A DNA stretch of 64,000 bases from positions 972,694,221 through 972,758,220 of the forward strand of contig CM048744.1 in assembly GCA_026315105.1 (NCBI GenBank). The letters are read 5' to 3'. Numbering within the stretch: position 1 is the stretch's first letter; each line of letters opens with the position of its first letter. Position numbers and translations under genes: made by a program. The notes beneath the pieces were generated by a model. It had not been told where the DNA came from, searched no databases, and worked only from the letters and a program-made list of their open reading frames with translations. This document shows positions 22,388-33,170 of this stretch, one piece after another. This stretch comes from Locusta migratoria. Its lineage: Eukaryota; Arthropoda; Insecta; Orthoptera; Acrididae.

Positions 22388-23494
22388 TTTTAAGACTATT
22401 CTTTTGATCGTAAGACTCGAGGAGTAAAAATCGGAAAGTTCAAGGCGCAGCCAAGTCTGCAAATTGTAATTTTTTGTAAGGAAGCTGATGTTAATGAATA
22501 CTTGATTCATAACTTATGTAAATTTAATTGAAGGGTCAGGGGTGAAAAGCCAGATAAGTCAATTTGTATGAAACTCGTGAAAAAGTGATTTTAGTGTTTC
22601 AACTTAGATTGCGTGAATATATTATTACACATGAAAGGTTTTACTTCATAAATGTTGAGTGCACTGAATGTGAAAGTAGAGTTATTGGCGTCCAGAATGT
22701 GCGCAGATTGAAAAAAAAATGTCTAAAAAATGGCGTCAAACGTCACTCTTTAAGGGGAAAGAAACAGGTATGTTCAGCAAAATACAAGCAATAAATTCTT
22801 AAGAATCACGGCTGAGTGAATTTTGTTAGTGTTAATACAGTGATAGAACTATTGGGCAGCTCAGTGCAGAACTTCACGGCAAACCTCACAAGGCTTTGCA
22901 AATCTCTAAATTTCAGCTTGGAAATTGGAAGGAGATCTAGAATAAAGAAGATCATTGTTCGAGTTAGATTACTGTGAACAGACGATAACTGCAAAGCTAT
23001 TGTGCACTAGGCAAGTAAGGAATTCCTAAGCTAAACATACCAGTATAAGCAGGTGTGGGCAGTTCAAATAACCCATCCCTTGGCTGACATGCTCACTCGT
23101 GATTTCTAGCAGCCAAATTCCTTACAGTTGCAAGGGGATCCCGGTTCCTGAGTTGCAAGGATTAGTTTCTTATTTACTTCTGTTATCCCTCCAGTTATGC
23201 TCTTGAAGCCATAACGGTATGTCACACGCGGCACACAGCTCACAGTATAACACACGAGGATCGACACAACAATGCGTTAGTCAGTGGCGTCACAGAGTTT
23301 CCATCAGAATTGCTTGCTCTTCGATCCAAATATTTCGGGACTCGCTTTGTTTTTGCACAGTTTTAACACCCCAACAGATGCATATTATAGGTGTAAATCA
23401 AGGTACAGCAATAACTCAAATTCGCAAAAAAGTGACTTATCCGGCTTTTTCCCTGACCCTTCAATTGCGATAGCCGACAGGAATTCGGCAGTAG
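22388..23494. other. Unassigned stretch
   Basis: No gene or recognised repeat. A/T-rich with only short open frames. Confidence 0.45.
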
Positions 23495-23578
23495 GAAGTT
23501 ATGAAGAGGCTAGCACAAGACAGAATAGACTGCAGAGCTGCATTAAACAAGTCTTCGCACTGTCGATCATAACAACAC
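23495..23578 (+). mobile_element. RTE LINE, extreme 3' end
   Basis: About 85 bp corresponds to the last codons of the RTE reading frame (TATGAAGAGGCTAGCACAAG, then GAGCTGCATTAAAC) and ends CATAACAACA. It is degenerate relative to the intact copy, hence an old, very short insertion. Confidence 0.65.
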
Positions 23579-23619
23579 CTCTTTTCAAAGTACGCTTCCT
23601 CGAGTATTCTGTACCGTAA

Positions 23620-24355
23620 ACTGCTTGGTGAAGGTTCGTGGTTAAGTTTACACTTTGGAGGTGTTTCAGGTTTAGTGCTTCTGTAGCTTCTTGCCACGCT
23701 GCGTAAAGTGTCTTATTACTGTGTTCAAATCCCTAGAATGTTTTACAAGTAAGATTGTAGAATGCATTAGGTGCAGTACGGAAAAGAAATAGTCTTACAT
23801 GAACTTTTTAGATGGAAGGAAGGAAGCTTGGAGTTTAACGTCCCATCGACAGCGTGGTCATTAGGGACGGAGCTTACGCCCGGATGTTTGAGTAAGGATC
23901 CGAGTCCGGAAGGATGGTGGTTCAAATCCACATCCGGCCATCCAGATTTAGGTTTTCCGTGATTTCCCTAAATCACTGCAGGCAAATACCGGGATGGTTC
24001 CTTTGAAAGGGCACGACCGATTTCCTTCCACATCCTTAACCAAATACTCAGAGCGTAAGCTCCGTCTCTAATGACCACGCTGTCGACGGGACGTTAAACT
24101 CAAGCTTCCTTCCTTCCTTCCTTCCTTCTAAAAAGTTCATATATGATCCTGTATATTGGAACTATTTCTTTTCAGTACTGCACCCAATGCATTGTACAAT
24201 CTTACTTGTAAAACATTCTGGGGATTTGAACACAGTAATAAGACTAATGAAATGTTAGTAAGTCATTTTACGCAGCGCAGCAAGAAGCTGCAGAAGCACT
24301 AAATCTGAAACACCTCCGAAATGTAAACTTAACCACGAGCCTTCACCAAGTAGTA
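23620..24355. mobile_element. Foldback-like palindrome with a SINE-3 in its loop
   Basis: The left arm (about 23620-23885) and right arm (about 24045-24355) are inverted copies. Shared landmarks include CTTGGTGAAGG, GGAGGTGTTTCAG, TTTTACAAGTAAGATTGTA and GAAGGAAGGAAGCTTG. The right arm has a few extra short insertions. The inner arm parts equal the SINE-3 3' region (GACGGGACGTTAAAC), and the loop holds the SINE-3 tRNA-like head (GGTTCAAATCC near 23920). Confidence 0.75.
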
Positions 24356-25559
24356 GAACTTCGATCACGACAAACGTATTGATACGTCATTCAGACGCAA
24401 TTTTGGCGTAACGGTAGTACCCAGTCACACCATCGCAATCGACACCGACCATAGTAACACAGGTCCGAAGCGTGCTCAAGAGGACTTGGACATACTTGCG
24501 ATAGACAAGGCATGTTCCACGTTTCGTTTTCTACTGCTGTAGACTTCTTCGGAGGCTTTGCAGGCATGGTTCACAATGAAGTACTGTTTACGCGCCTCAC
24601 GTAACAGTGTAGTAAAGAGTTGGTACTATTTATTTATCAGTAAGGTTCACAATTTATTTAAATCTTAGTTAACTTCTAATGAAATAGCAAGGAATCAATT
24701 AAATAGCAGCAAATCTTCAGCACAAGTTCCAGACCATACATCGAGACACCGCAGTCGTAGGAGACGGTCTCATGATCTCACGGTCCGACTGTTGCGTGGG
24801 TCTCAAAACAGTACGGTGTGCTGACTTCGGTCCGAAGCAGTGTCTGTAAAACCTCAGATGATGTCTGCAGCAGTCGAAGACGAGGATCGTGCTCTGGGTC
24901 GCAACCTTATTCCCAGGTATCTAATATCGGTAATATTTCAACAACCAGTCGTGTATATTTACATTCAGCGATGAAGAACTGTATGGGTCATGTTTCTTTT
25001 GTAAATGACCGGTTTCCATTTGTTGATGCAGGCCTCCGGATGTATGTGAGTTTTACTGTCCATTGTGATACGCAGCAGAAATATGGTTCGCAAAGAAAAT
25101 GATGTTCAGCGCAAGAAAACACATGATTAGAAATAAAAATAATAAAACGAAGGTAAATATTTTAACGTTAATGAAATAAAGTGTTTCGCAAAGTATGAAT
25201 GTTCCCACCTATTTACATGTAGTGTTAGGCACATGAAAGTGTTTGGACGTTTTTTAAAAATATTTGCTAATCGTATAGCGACGGGAGTTTTAATCCCCTT
25301 TCGCTATTCACGTAGTAGGATGTGGAAAACCAACTATAACCGCACATCAAGGCTGGTGGGCACATCATCCTTCGTCGTGAATCTTCCCATTTGTGCCGGA
25401 AGGTTCAACAGGCTCGGCAATCCGGAAGACTTTGACTTCTCTATTCCAACTCTCGCCGTATTAATACGACAGTTTCTCCGTCTTCATTAAATTATCGCAG
25501 GCTCATTAAATGGTTTCATTATTTACCAGTTGAAAACGCGGCGTGGCCAAGGTACTTAC
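24356..25559. other. Unassigned stretch
   Basis: No supported gene and no recognised repeat. Confidence 0.45.
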
Positions 25560-25572
25560 TTATTCCATTCTT

Positions 25573-25775
25573 GCCGGCCGCGGTGGCCGAGAGGACTGAG
25601 GCGCTCCAGTCACGGTCTGCACGGCCACTACGGTCGGGGGTTCGAATCCCCCCTCGGGCATGGATATATGTGCCGTCCTTAGTGTTAGCTAGTTCGTAAG
25701 TTGTTTGTAAGTTTAGGGACTGATGACCCCGTAGTTAAGTCCCATAAGCTATACAAACTTTTGAAACATTTGATT
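25573..25775 (+). mobile_element. SINE-1 with 13-bp target-site duplication
   Basis: Full head (GCCGGCCGCGGTGGCCGAG), B-box and tail. TTATTCCATTCTT at 25560-25572 and 25776-25788 is perfect, suggesting a fairly recent insertion. Confidence 0.94.
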
Positions 25776-25788
25776 TTATTCCATTCTT

Positions 25789-26861
25789 AAACTACTTAAT
25801 CTTCTCTCCTCTCACCTCTCCATCTCGATCTTCCCGTTTCTCTGCCATTCACTTCCTCTTCCATGTCGAACTTCATCTCCTCAAGCCATTGCAGCTTCCA
25901 TCTGTGAAAAATTACGTAACTCTGCTACCTTTCTTGGTGACAAGTGATGTTTATGTTTACTTCAAGTTATCTTCCGTCATGCATCGTTCCGAAAATCTTA
26001 GGTAGACGATAATTGCAAAATTCCATCAAGATCGGAATAAAATCTTACATTTTGTCGAAATTCGTAGGCCAAGTATCATCTTCCATACACCAAACAAAAT
26101 TGTACACGTGACTTTTTCCTTTTTGTTTTGAATATCAACTTTGCAAAGTTTCGTCGCAATCAGATGAACCGCACGACAGTGCGTAAGTACGGACATACAA
26201 ACTTTAATTTTTGTATAATGAGACCCTCGTAAATATTGTGACGGTGTGTTTGTTTCTCTTTTCTCACACCTATGACGGCAAATCATACGTCGAAGGTTTA
26301 AACAGAGGTGCGGTAACGGAAGCATCTGCTTAATAAGGCACAGAGGGCTGTCAGTAGGACAGGGAATGAATGAGTGCGGAACATACGGGCGCCTACTGCC
26401 CAGTGCAGACAGGGAGTGGGGGGGGGGGGGGGGCTTTCTGCGTGTCTGTCGTGAGCCGGCGGCGGTTTTAATTCGGCGTTTGGCCGGCGACTGTGGCGCG
26501 GAACAAAAGGCGCATTGTGCGCCCACAGGGGACAGCGGACAGCGCCGAGAGGGCCGTTCATTCACTGCCGGTAGCTGTGGAACCCACCAGCCTGCTGCCG
26601 CGGTGGCCGTGACCCACAGCCAAGGGGAAACGAACGCCAAGGCGTCACTCCCGGTTACGCTACCAGACCAGCAGCTGCGACTGAACGGAACGGAACGCCA
26701 AGTCACAGGGCAGCTACCGTGAGAAATGAAGTTCTCGACAACTTGGGCATACGTTAATGGAAGATACACGACCTTGACGGGCACGGAAAGTGTGTCTGGC
26801 CCCTCCGAAATAATATATAGAAGAAAAAAATAACTACGTACCTGAATTATTTTAATGATTT
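25789..26861. other. Unassigned stretch with GC-rich island
   Basis: 26370-26700 is GC-rich, with a G homopolymer at 26418-26434. A 252-residue open frame runs on the minus strand (26026-26784), but its composition (proline and arginine tracts) and lack of any recognisable domain argue for chance. A promoter-associated CpG island is possible but unsupported. Confidence 0.4.
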
Positions 26862-27141
26862 ATATATAAAGAAGAGTCTAGAGGGCAATTTTTTTAAATT
26901 TTTTCGACTTTTTCGGTCTTATTGTAGACCATCTTCAGGAAATTCAACTCCATTGATGTTGTGGAGCTGGCAGGAAACTTAGAGCCTTCTAATGCGTCAC
27001 TGCAGTGACGCACTAGAAGGCTCCAAGTTTCCTGCCAGCTCCACAACATCAATGGAGTTGAATTTCCTGAAGATGGTCTAAAATAAGACCGAAACTAGTC
27101 GAAAAAATTTTCTTTTGCACTCTAGACTGTTCTTTATATAC
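26862..27141. mobile_element. Near-perfect palindrome (MITE or foldback), about 140-bp arms
   Basis: The sequence folds around the CTGCAG centre at 27000-27005, with arms reaching TATATAAAGAA on the left and TTCTTTATATA on the right. The arms share long identical blocks such as CCACAACATCAATGGAGTTG. A hammerhead-like motif is present in each arm (complement of 26907-26938, and 27067-27100). No coding capacity. Confidence 0.85.
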
Positions 27142-27959
27142 ATATAAATTTCTGTAAGAGTGCTGTTTCCCATAAGTGAAACAAAAATGTTCCCAAAAAT
27201 ATGTTACTTTAATGAATGTTGCATAAATTCATCGTCGTGTTAGTCATATTTCCCTATATTTGTGTCGGAATGGGAGTGTTACTGGTGTGAATTTCGTGCC
27301 AGTATTTTAAATGTCTATATTTCTTTTGTTTTAATGACAACAATAAAAAGTAAAAGGCGCTTCAGCGCAAATTATCCTCTGAACTACAGGGTCATTAGTC
27401 CCTAAACTTACAAACTACTTATGAACTACCTTATACTAAAGACGTCACAAATATCCAAGCCCGAGGGGGGCAGACCGTGACTGACGCGCCGCAGTCCCCT
27501 AGGCCACCGCGACCGGCTGTCATACCTCTCAACCAACTTTAAAGTACCCTCTTCATAAAAACTTGCCGCTTGCTTCGATAACCAAGAGTTCACTGTCATC
27601 TTCACGTCGTCGTCATCGTTGTTGTAACCGTTGCCACTGAGGTGTTGTTTGAGGTGCAGCGCCTGTTCTCACGAATCCTCGCTTCAACAGAAGCCACCAA
27701 ATCGTCTGTAATCCAAGATGGGCGACCGGAGCGACCCTCATCATGGACGTTGTCACCGTCATCTTTGAATTCTCTGATACAAAACGTCATGGGATGATCA
27801 CTTAAATTACTAATCTTTATATTAATCTCCCCCCCCCCCTCCCCGTCGTGTACCGGCGTGCCTCGAACAACTGTGCTCAGTTTCAGCTCTGTAGCTGACC
27901 TGTACGGTCCTACCCGTGCTTTCAAGTTGTTTATCAACTCGCTCGCCGCGTGTTAGGTT

Positions 27960-28139
27960 TTTATGTTTGTATAGCCTATGCGACTTAACTACGGGATCAT
28001 CAGTCCCTAAACTTACAAACTACTTACGAACTAGGACGGCACAAATATCCATGCCCGAGGGGGGACTCGAACCCCCGACCGTAGTGGCCGTGCAGACCGT
28101 GACTGGAGCGCCTCAGTCCCCTCTGCCACCGCGGCCGGC
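27960..28139 (-). mobile_element. SINE-1 in the palindrome spacer, 11-bp target-site duplication
   Basis: Minus-strand SINE-1 with the complete head, flanked by CGTGTTAGGTT at 27949-27959 and 28140-28150. Confidence 0.9.
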
Positions 28140-28156
28140 CGTGTTAGGTTCGCTCA

Positions 28157-28530
28157 GTGATAGGATTCTTGTCAGCCAGGGACGTGTCTGCTGTAGAAAT
28201 TCATCGACAGATTCGCGAAGTGTACGGTGATACTGTTACGAGTGAAAGCAAAGTGCGTAAGTTTGTGCGAGAATTCAAAGATGACGGTGACAACGTCCAT
28301 GATGAGGGTCGCTCCGGTCGCCCATCTTGGATTACAGACGATTTGGTGGCTTCTGTTGAAGCGAGGATTCGTGAGAACAGGCGCTGCACCTCAAACAACA
28401 CCTCAGTGGCAACGGTTACAACAACGATGACGACGACGTGAAGATGACAGTGAACTCTTGGTTATCGAAGCAAGCGGCAAGTTTTTATGAAGAGGGTACT
28501 TTAAAGTTGGTTGAGAGGTATGACAGCCGG
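28157..28530 (+). pseudogene. Internally deleted mariner transposase
   Basis: The N-terminal part matches the Mos1-type helix-turn-helix region: VSAVEIHRQIREVYGD, then VRKFVREFKDDGD, DEGRSGRPSWITDDL and IRENRR. Soon after, the frame runs into a low-complexity TTTMTTT end at 28441. In another frame the sequence resumes as a mariner C-terminus (NSWLSKQAASFYEEGTLKLV, then ERYD). The catalytic DDD domain in between is gone, so this is an internal-deletion derivative. A second, inverted copy of most of it lies in the left arm (27521-27774). I know the family from its conserved RSGRPS linker. No database check was possible. Confidence 0.8.
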
Positions 28531-28661
28531 TCGCGGTGGCCTAGGGGACTGCGGCGCGTCAGTCACGGTCTGCCCCCCTCGGGCATGGATATTTGTGACG
28601 TCTTTAGTATAAGGTAGTTCATAAGTAGTTTGTAAGTTTAGGGACTAATGACCCTGTAGTT
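28491..28661 (+). mobile_element. SINE-1 with internal deletion (right arm copy)
   Basis: The head GCCGGTCGCGGTGG is joined to CCCCCTCGGGCATGG with the B-box region lost, and the body follows. The left arm (27382-27519) holds the same deletion inverted, so the deletion predates the palindrome. Confidence 0.85.
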
Positions 28662-30650
28662 AAGTGTGTATTCTCGTCAGTAGTATTAGATACCCCATAG
28701 CCTAAAAAAAGGTTGATTAATTTTTCGTTTTGGTGAAAACTGAATTTTTAAAACGTTTTCCCAGTTTACCACAAACTGGCAAAAGTGGAGCTGCCTCTTC
28801 CTTGCACCAAACCCTTCAAATTTCGGGGAAGCAGCTGCGCGAATTCAGTTTCTTGAAACATTTCGGCCTAGTAACGTACAGCCATCTTCAGGGTGATTCG
28901 CACGACTGCCGACAAGGTTCCAGGCGCGGCACTTATTAGACTAGAAAAAACTGTTTGTTTTTAGACGCTCGTTCGAGTTATAGCATTGGATATACGATTG
29001 TCATCAGCGTTGACATTGATAATGAAAGGAAAGAAAAAAAAATATAAAAGGGGTGTGTAATAATAAGAGGTGTGATTAAATTTTGAAACACAATTGTTAT
29101 TAATAAAAACTATGGTCCTATCTGACACACTTTTCAAAAGATCACTCACATTTCCTTTCCTTACAAAATCTCAAACGAAGACTGTGCACACACTGATAGC
29201 TGAAGATAAACTACCGCGTATGTGCAATGTGTACGACTTAATTAGTACGCCAATGGTAGTAACAATTTTGAAAGAGTAACAGCAATAAATTCAGGATAGA
29301 TGTGGTGGTGGTAATTACTGTTGAACTTAGTAATAAAAAAATTATTCATCAGTCTCCATTAATTACTATAATGAAGTTCATTTGCTGTTCTTAATTTTAT
29401 CCTAAGTTCCTCAAGAATCTAATTTTTTGTTGATTCAGTATCGTAACACTGGCATGCAACTGTCTATGATCGAGTCTTATAAGAATAGCTATCACTGTCT
29501 CTATTCTATGTGATCTCTCTCGTTGTCAAGATGTTGTAATTAAAATGTTATTCATGTATTATTGAGGTTTGTCATACTGGACAAGATTGGTTAAGTATTT
29601 GTTTCAAATAAGAAAGTAAAAGTAGAATATAATTTTCATATATATAATATATATTAACAAAATTCAGCCATTGCATTCACAGTAAATTACCACAAATTGC
29701 ATTCAACTTATCTTAGTCATCAATCCAGCGTTGTGCTTCTCTGCAGTTCGACAGTGGTTCCATTACAATATAGTGGTTACAAGAATTCATACAGAAGTTG
29801 TTATGGTAGAGGCTCCTCCTTTGGCAGCTTGCTGGCACTATGCCGAGATAATTCGCGAATCGCGTAATTAATCGCGACCGTTAGCGTCCGCGATGACGCT
29901 ACCGCGCTTCGGACGTCTGGACGGATACGGAACACGTAAACGAATTTCGGCATCAGCAGAACGAACGAATGAATATTTCATTAATGTCTGTTTTTACATC
30001 ACTTGGATACTCTTAAGGACAGGTTTTATTTATACTTTTCATTTCGTAGCACTTTAAACATATTATAACTTCCACAGATGATAGCACTTCGTTATATATA
30101 TTGTTTGAGCACTCCGCGGACCGCGGACGAACGTCTGATCTCTGTCACGGGGCGGCAGATACTGCTGCTTGCCTGCTCTCCCACCGGCGAGCGCTGCTGT
30201 CCAATAAAGTCTCTGACCAGAGAAGCCATTTCGACTACCATTTTTATATCGATTTTTGATCTTTTTCACAGGGAAATATTTAACATACACAAATCGAACC
30301 AAACAAGTGATTACAGTGAATAGAAAAGTACAGAAAATAAATGAAATAGAATATACATAAACAATACAGCACAGACAATAGACAAATAACTTGAAATGTT
30401 TACAATAGCATTGGATACGTACATTACGCATCACAATCATTAATTAATTGTTATCAGAAATCATAATTACTATGAATACATTACCTACAGGTTCAAACAA
30501 ACAAAATGTCTCAAAATGAGGGTCATATATCGTTGTAATGTAAGGCTTACTGTAAGGGTTACCTTACAATAAAAAGAAAAAACCTAAGTCGTTTCTAGCA
30601 AAAATGGAAGCCCCTTGTCGCTTTATTGTCGACATAGTACGCCCATGCAA
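28662..30650. other. Unassigned stretch with a hammerhead-like motif
   Basis: About 2 kb with no supported gene. The complement of 28861-28891 reads CTGAAGA, T, GGCT, loop, GGCC, GAAA, the same arrangement as the other hammerhead-like motifs. 29830-29950 and 30110-30220 are GC-rich islands in A/T-rich sequence. A decayed LTR or a gene promoter could be present but neither is shown. Confidence 0.4.
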
Positions 30651-31108
30651 TCTATATCTATAAATGTGAATGTCTGTTCGGTGTACGTTTATCACGTCTG
30701 AACCACAAGACATAAAGAGATAAAAATTTGTACAGTTACTAATGTCTATCCGGCGAAGGTTTTAGGCACTGTTTTATGGCGATCAATGTGTGTGTCTGTT
30801 CGGTGTACGCTTATCACGTCCGAACTACAAGACGTAGAGACTAAAATATTTGTACATTAACTAATTTATACCTGAGGAAGGTTTTAGTCACGGTTTTATA
30901 CTGATCTGAGAGAGATTTAGTAATTTGAAGACTATAACGCGAAATGTGGAACAATAATTACTTATCGAAAATTATATTTTCTCTTTGGAAATGGTTTTAT
31001 TGGTAGTATTGTTGCTTGATGGTTAATAATGATAAAAGGGTGGAATGTTGGGATGGAAACTTATCGATGTTTATAAAATTCTACGCGCGCGCGCGCGCGC
31101 GCGCGCGC

Positions 31109-31144
<36 letters not shown>

Positions 31145-31577
31145 ATATTTTGCTCTGCAGCGAAAAGTACATAACGCAAACGAATGGTATGTGTGTAATT
31201 GTTGTCCGAACTGTCCCGTTCTACACCATAGCAGTTCCATGCCGATAGCTGCAAGGGGGTGGGAGATATGGTGATTGAAAGTCGTCAAATTATAAAAAAA
31301 AATATAGCAAGGAGGTTACATACAGCGAAACGTGATGCCACATTGCATAATATCTTTGGTCTATGCGTGCTACAATATTTTCAGCTCATTCTCTATAAGG
31401 ATAAGCATACGAAATATTTTATTTTTTTTACTTGAATGTTGATTAAAAGTATTTTTTTCTAAAGAAGGTATTGTATTTCATTTCATCCTTCAAAAACAGT
31501 CTCATAGTACACTACTGCAAGATAGCTTATCTATCATAATCAACCAACACGCGAGCGGGGTCGCGGGTTTAAGCTAG
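30651..31577 (+). mobile_element. Non-autonomous Helitron with canonical ends
   Basis: It begins TCTATATCTATAAATG after an A (30650). It ends with a GC hairpin (CGCGA with TCGCG, near 31547-31563) ten bases before CTAG (31574-31577), followed by T. These are the hallmarks of Helitron termini inserted between A and T. The first 240 bp contain two tandem copies of a head unit of about 122 bp (CTGTTCGGTGTACG at 30672 and 30797). An alternating (CG)n-(GT)n run lies at 31084-31141. No Rep/helicase frame, so it depends on another element. The related copy at 37148-38244 keeps the same tandem heads. Confidence 0.82.
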
Positions 31578-31697
31578 TCTTTTATGAAAATAGGTGACCC
31601 ACATGAGTCTCTCGTTGTGGGACGTAGGTTGGCGGTATGTGACGTCGGCCGCAGTGGCACCGGAAGGAACAGCGGCGCTAGCTAGCGTCTGGCCGGT

Positions 31698-31700
<3 letters not shown>

Positions 31701-31737
<37 letters not shown>
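31701..31737. repeat. (GT)n microsatellite
   Basis: Uninterrupted GT run of about 18 units inside a GC-rich segment (31640-31920). Confidence 0.95.
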
Positions 31738-31738
<1 letters not shown>

Positions 31739-31925
31739 TGCTCCTTTTGTGCCGCCGTAAAGCATTTTACTGCCTGCAGGGAGGACGCAACGTAAACACG
31801 GCAGCGAATAAAAGCGCCGGCAGCGGCGGTGGCGCGCGGTGCCCACCTCCCACCAGCAGTGGCGCTGGGCCGCCTCTAATGGCTGTGATTAGCTGCCTGG
31901 CTGCCTCCGCGAGCAGCGGCGTTTA

Positions 31926-33045
31926 GGCCGGTATTACACTATCAAATTATTTGTCAAAGAATTGGACAAAGAAAAATAGGACGTAGTGTAATGGGAATGC
32001 CGTCCAATATTTCATCAAATCTAAGGTCTCGGCCTAGATTTTATCAAAGAAATCGCTCGTCTTTTTTTTTTCTGCAGTGAGAAATGTGACCGCTTCGAGC
32101 GCTAGAAGTATACAGCTTCCTTTATTTTATTTGGAGGTTAAATATCTGACATTACTTGGACATAACGTTCGTATTCGTAAACATGGCTATTAGTAGAGTG
32201 TCTGTGTACTGTTTTCTAGCAACAACAAAAATTATAAAAATCAGATGGGGCGTTGTATAACAGGCGACAAGGCCAATTCACACTGTTCGTCACGTCAATT
32301 CGCGTAGCCCAATACCCTGCGGCCAAAGTGAGGTTGAGTTACAATCCGTGATGTAAGAAAGTCATTATTTACGGCCGAAACAGATTTTATAATGTATGAT
32401 TTTAGTAACTTGGTGTTCTAAGTGCTGGGAAGTGAAACAAATTTCCAAACATCGTCATCTGTTTGCAAGCGAATCCATGTACATATAAATACGTCAGCCA
32501 ATTTCTGTAAGGAAATAGAGCCTATTTACTTTATCAGCAATGTTTCCCCTCTTACATTGTTAATAACGTCATAAACAAATTAGATTACCCTCTTTGTCAG
32601 TGCTCACATGTTCCATTTAAAACATTATTTAATTAAACTTGCTTTATCAACTTAACAATCTTATTCGTTTACACTGTTTGAATCAGCCTTTTTGTAACTC
32701 TATTGCAAACTGTCAAGGATGAAGAGCGACAAAATAATTAGCAGTGAACGGCCTGGCTGTTCTGCCGGCAGCATAAAAAAAGAAAATTGTCCCGGTCCCG
32801 TAACAAATTTTATTTATCTCGCTCTGACACCCACGGTTTCATCCAAGTGCGTTTCCTTTTCTTTTTTCCCTCCTTCTCTTCTAAATGCAGACAACGCAAC
32901 TGTAGTATAAACAACAGCTGAGCATTACACCGACATTTTGAAGCAAATTTCACAGAATATTGGATGATAGTGTAATAGCCCCTTTTGCGTTCCATCCAAT
33001 TTGTTTGTCAAAACATATGACCAATTTGATAGTGTAATACCGGCC
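31926..33045. mobile_element. PIF/Harbinger-like non-autonomous element
   Basis: Terminal inverted repeats GGCCGGTATTACACTATCAA at both ends (31926-31945 and the complement ending at 33045), with the 3-bp target duplication TTA at 31923-31925 and 33046-33048. TIRs starting GGC and a TTA duplication are typical of PIF/Harbinger. A second inverted TATTACACTATCA-type block sits about 70 bp inside the right end. No transposase or Myb-like frame is visible in the 1120 bp. Confidence 0.8.
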
Positions 33046-33170
33046 TTATAGGGGCCGTCTGCGGTGGCGACGGGTGGGACGAGAGGCAGGCTTGTAGCGG
33101 ACGCACGCGTGGCGGCTGCTGCTTCCGATGATTGGGGGTTCACTTCTTTGGGCGCCGCATCTTCATAGTA

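Larger units (their letters stand above)
27382..28661. repeat. Near-perfect 393-bp inverted repeat with 494-bp spacer
   Basis: The arms 27382-27774 and 28269-28661 have equal length and read as exact complements except for one base in the SINE remnant (AAGCCC versus ATGCCC type). Each arm carries part of a mariner transposase gene and an internally deleted SINE-1. The 494-bp spacer is asymmetric and holds an intact SINE-1 (27960-28139). Such identity implies a recent inverted duplication or ongoing gene conversion, unless it is an assembly artefact. Confidence 0.9.

Noticed and set aside
26026..26784. 252-codon open frame on the minus strand
   Set aside because: Crosses a GC-rich island and A/T-rich sequence, has no recognisable domain, and the proline and arginine tracts come from low-complexity DNA.
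27602..27937. 111-codon minus-strand frame joining mariner sequence to the palindrome spacer
   Set aside because: The match to mariner ends at the arm boundary (27774). The rest is spacer sequence with no similarity to a transposase.
29797..30560. Possible second solo LTR
   Set aside because: A TG start and GC-rich part were noted, but no matching CA end or target duplication could be fixed.
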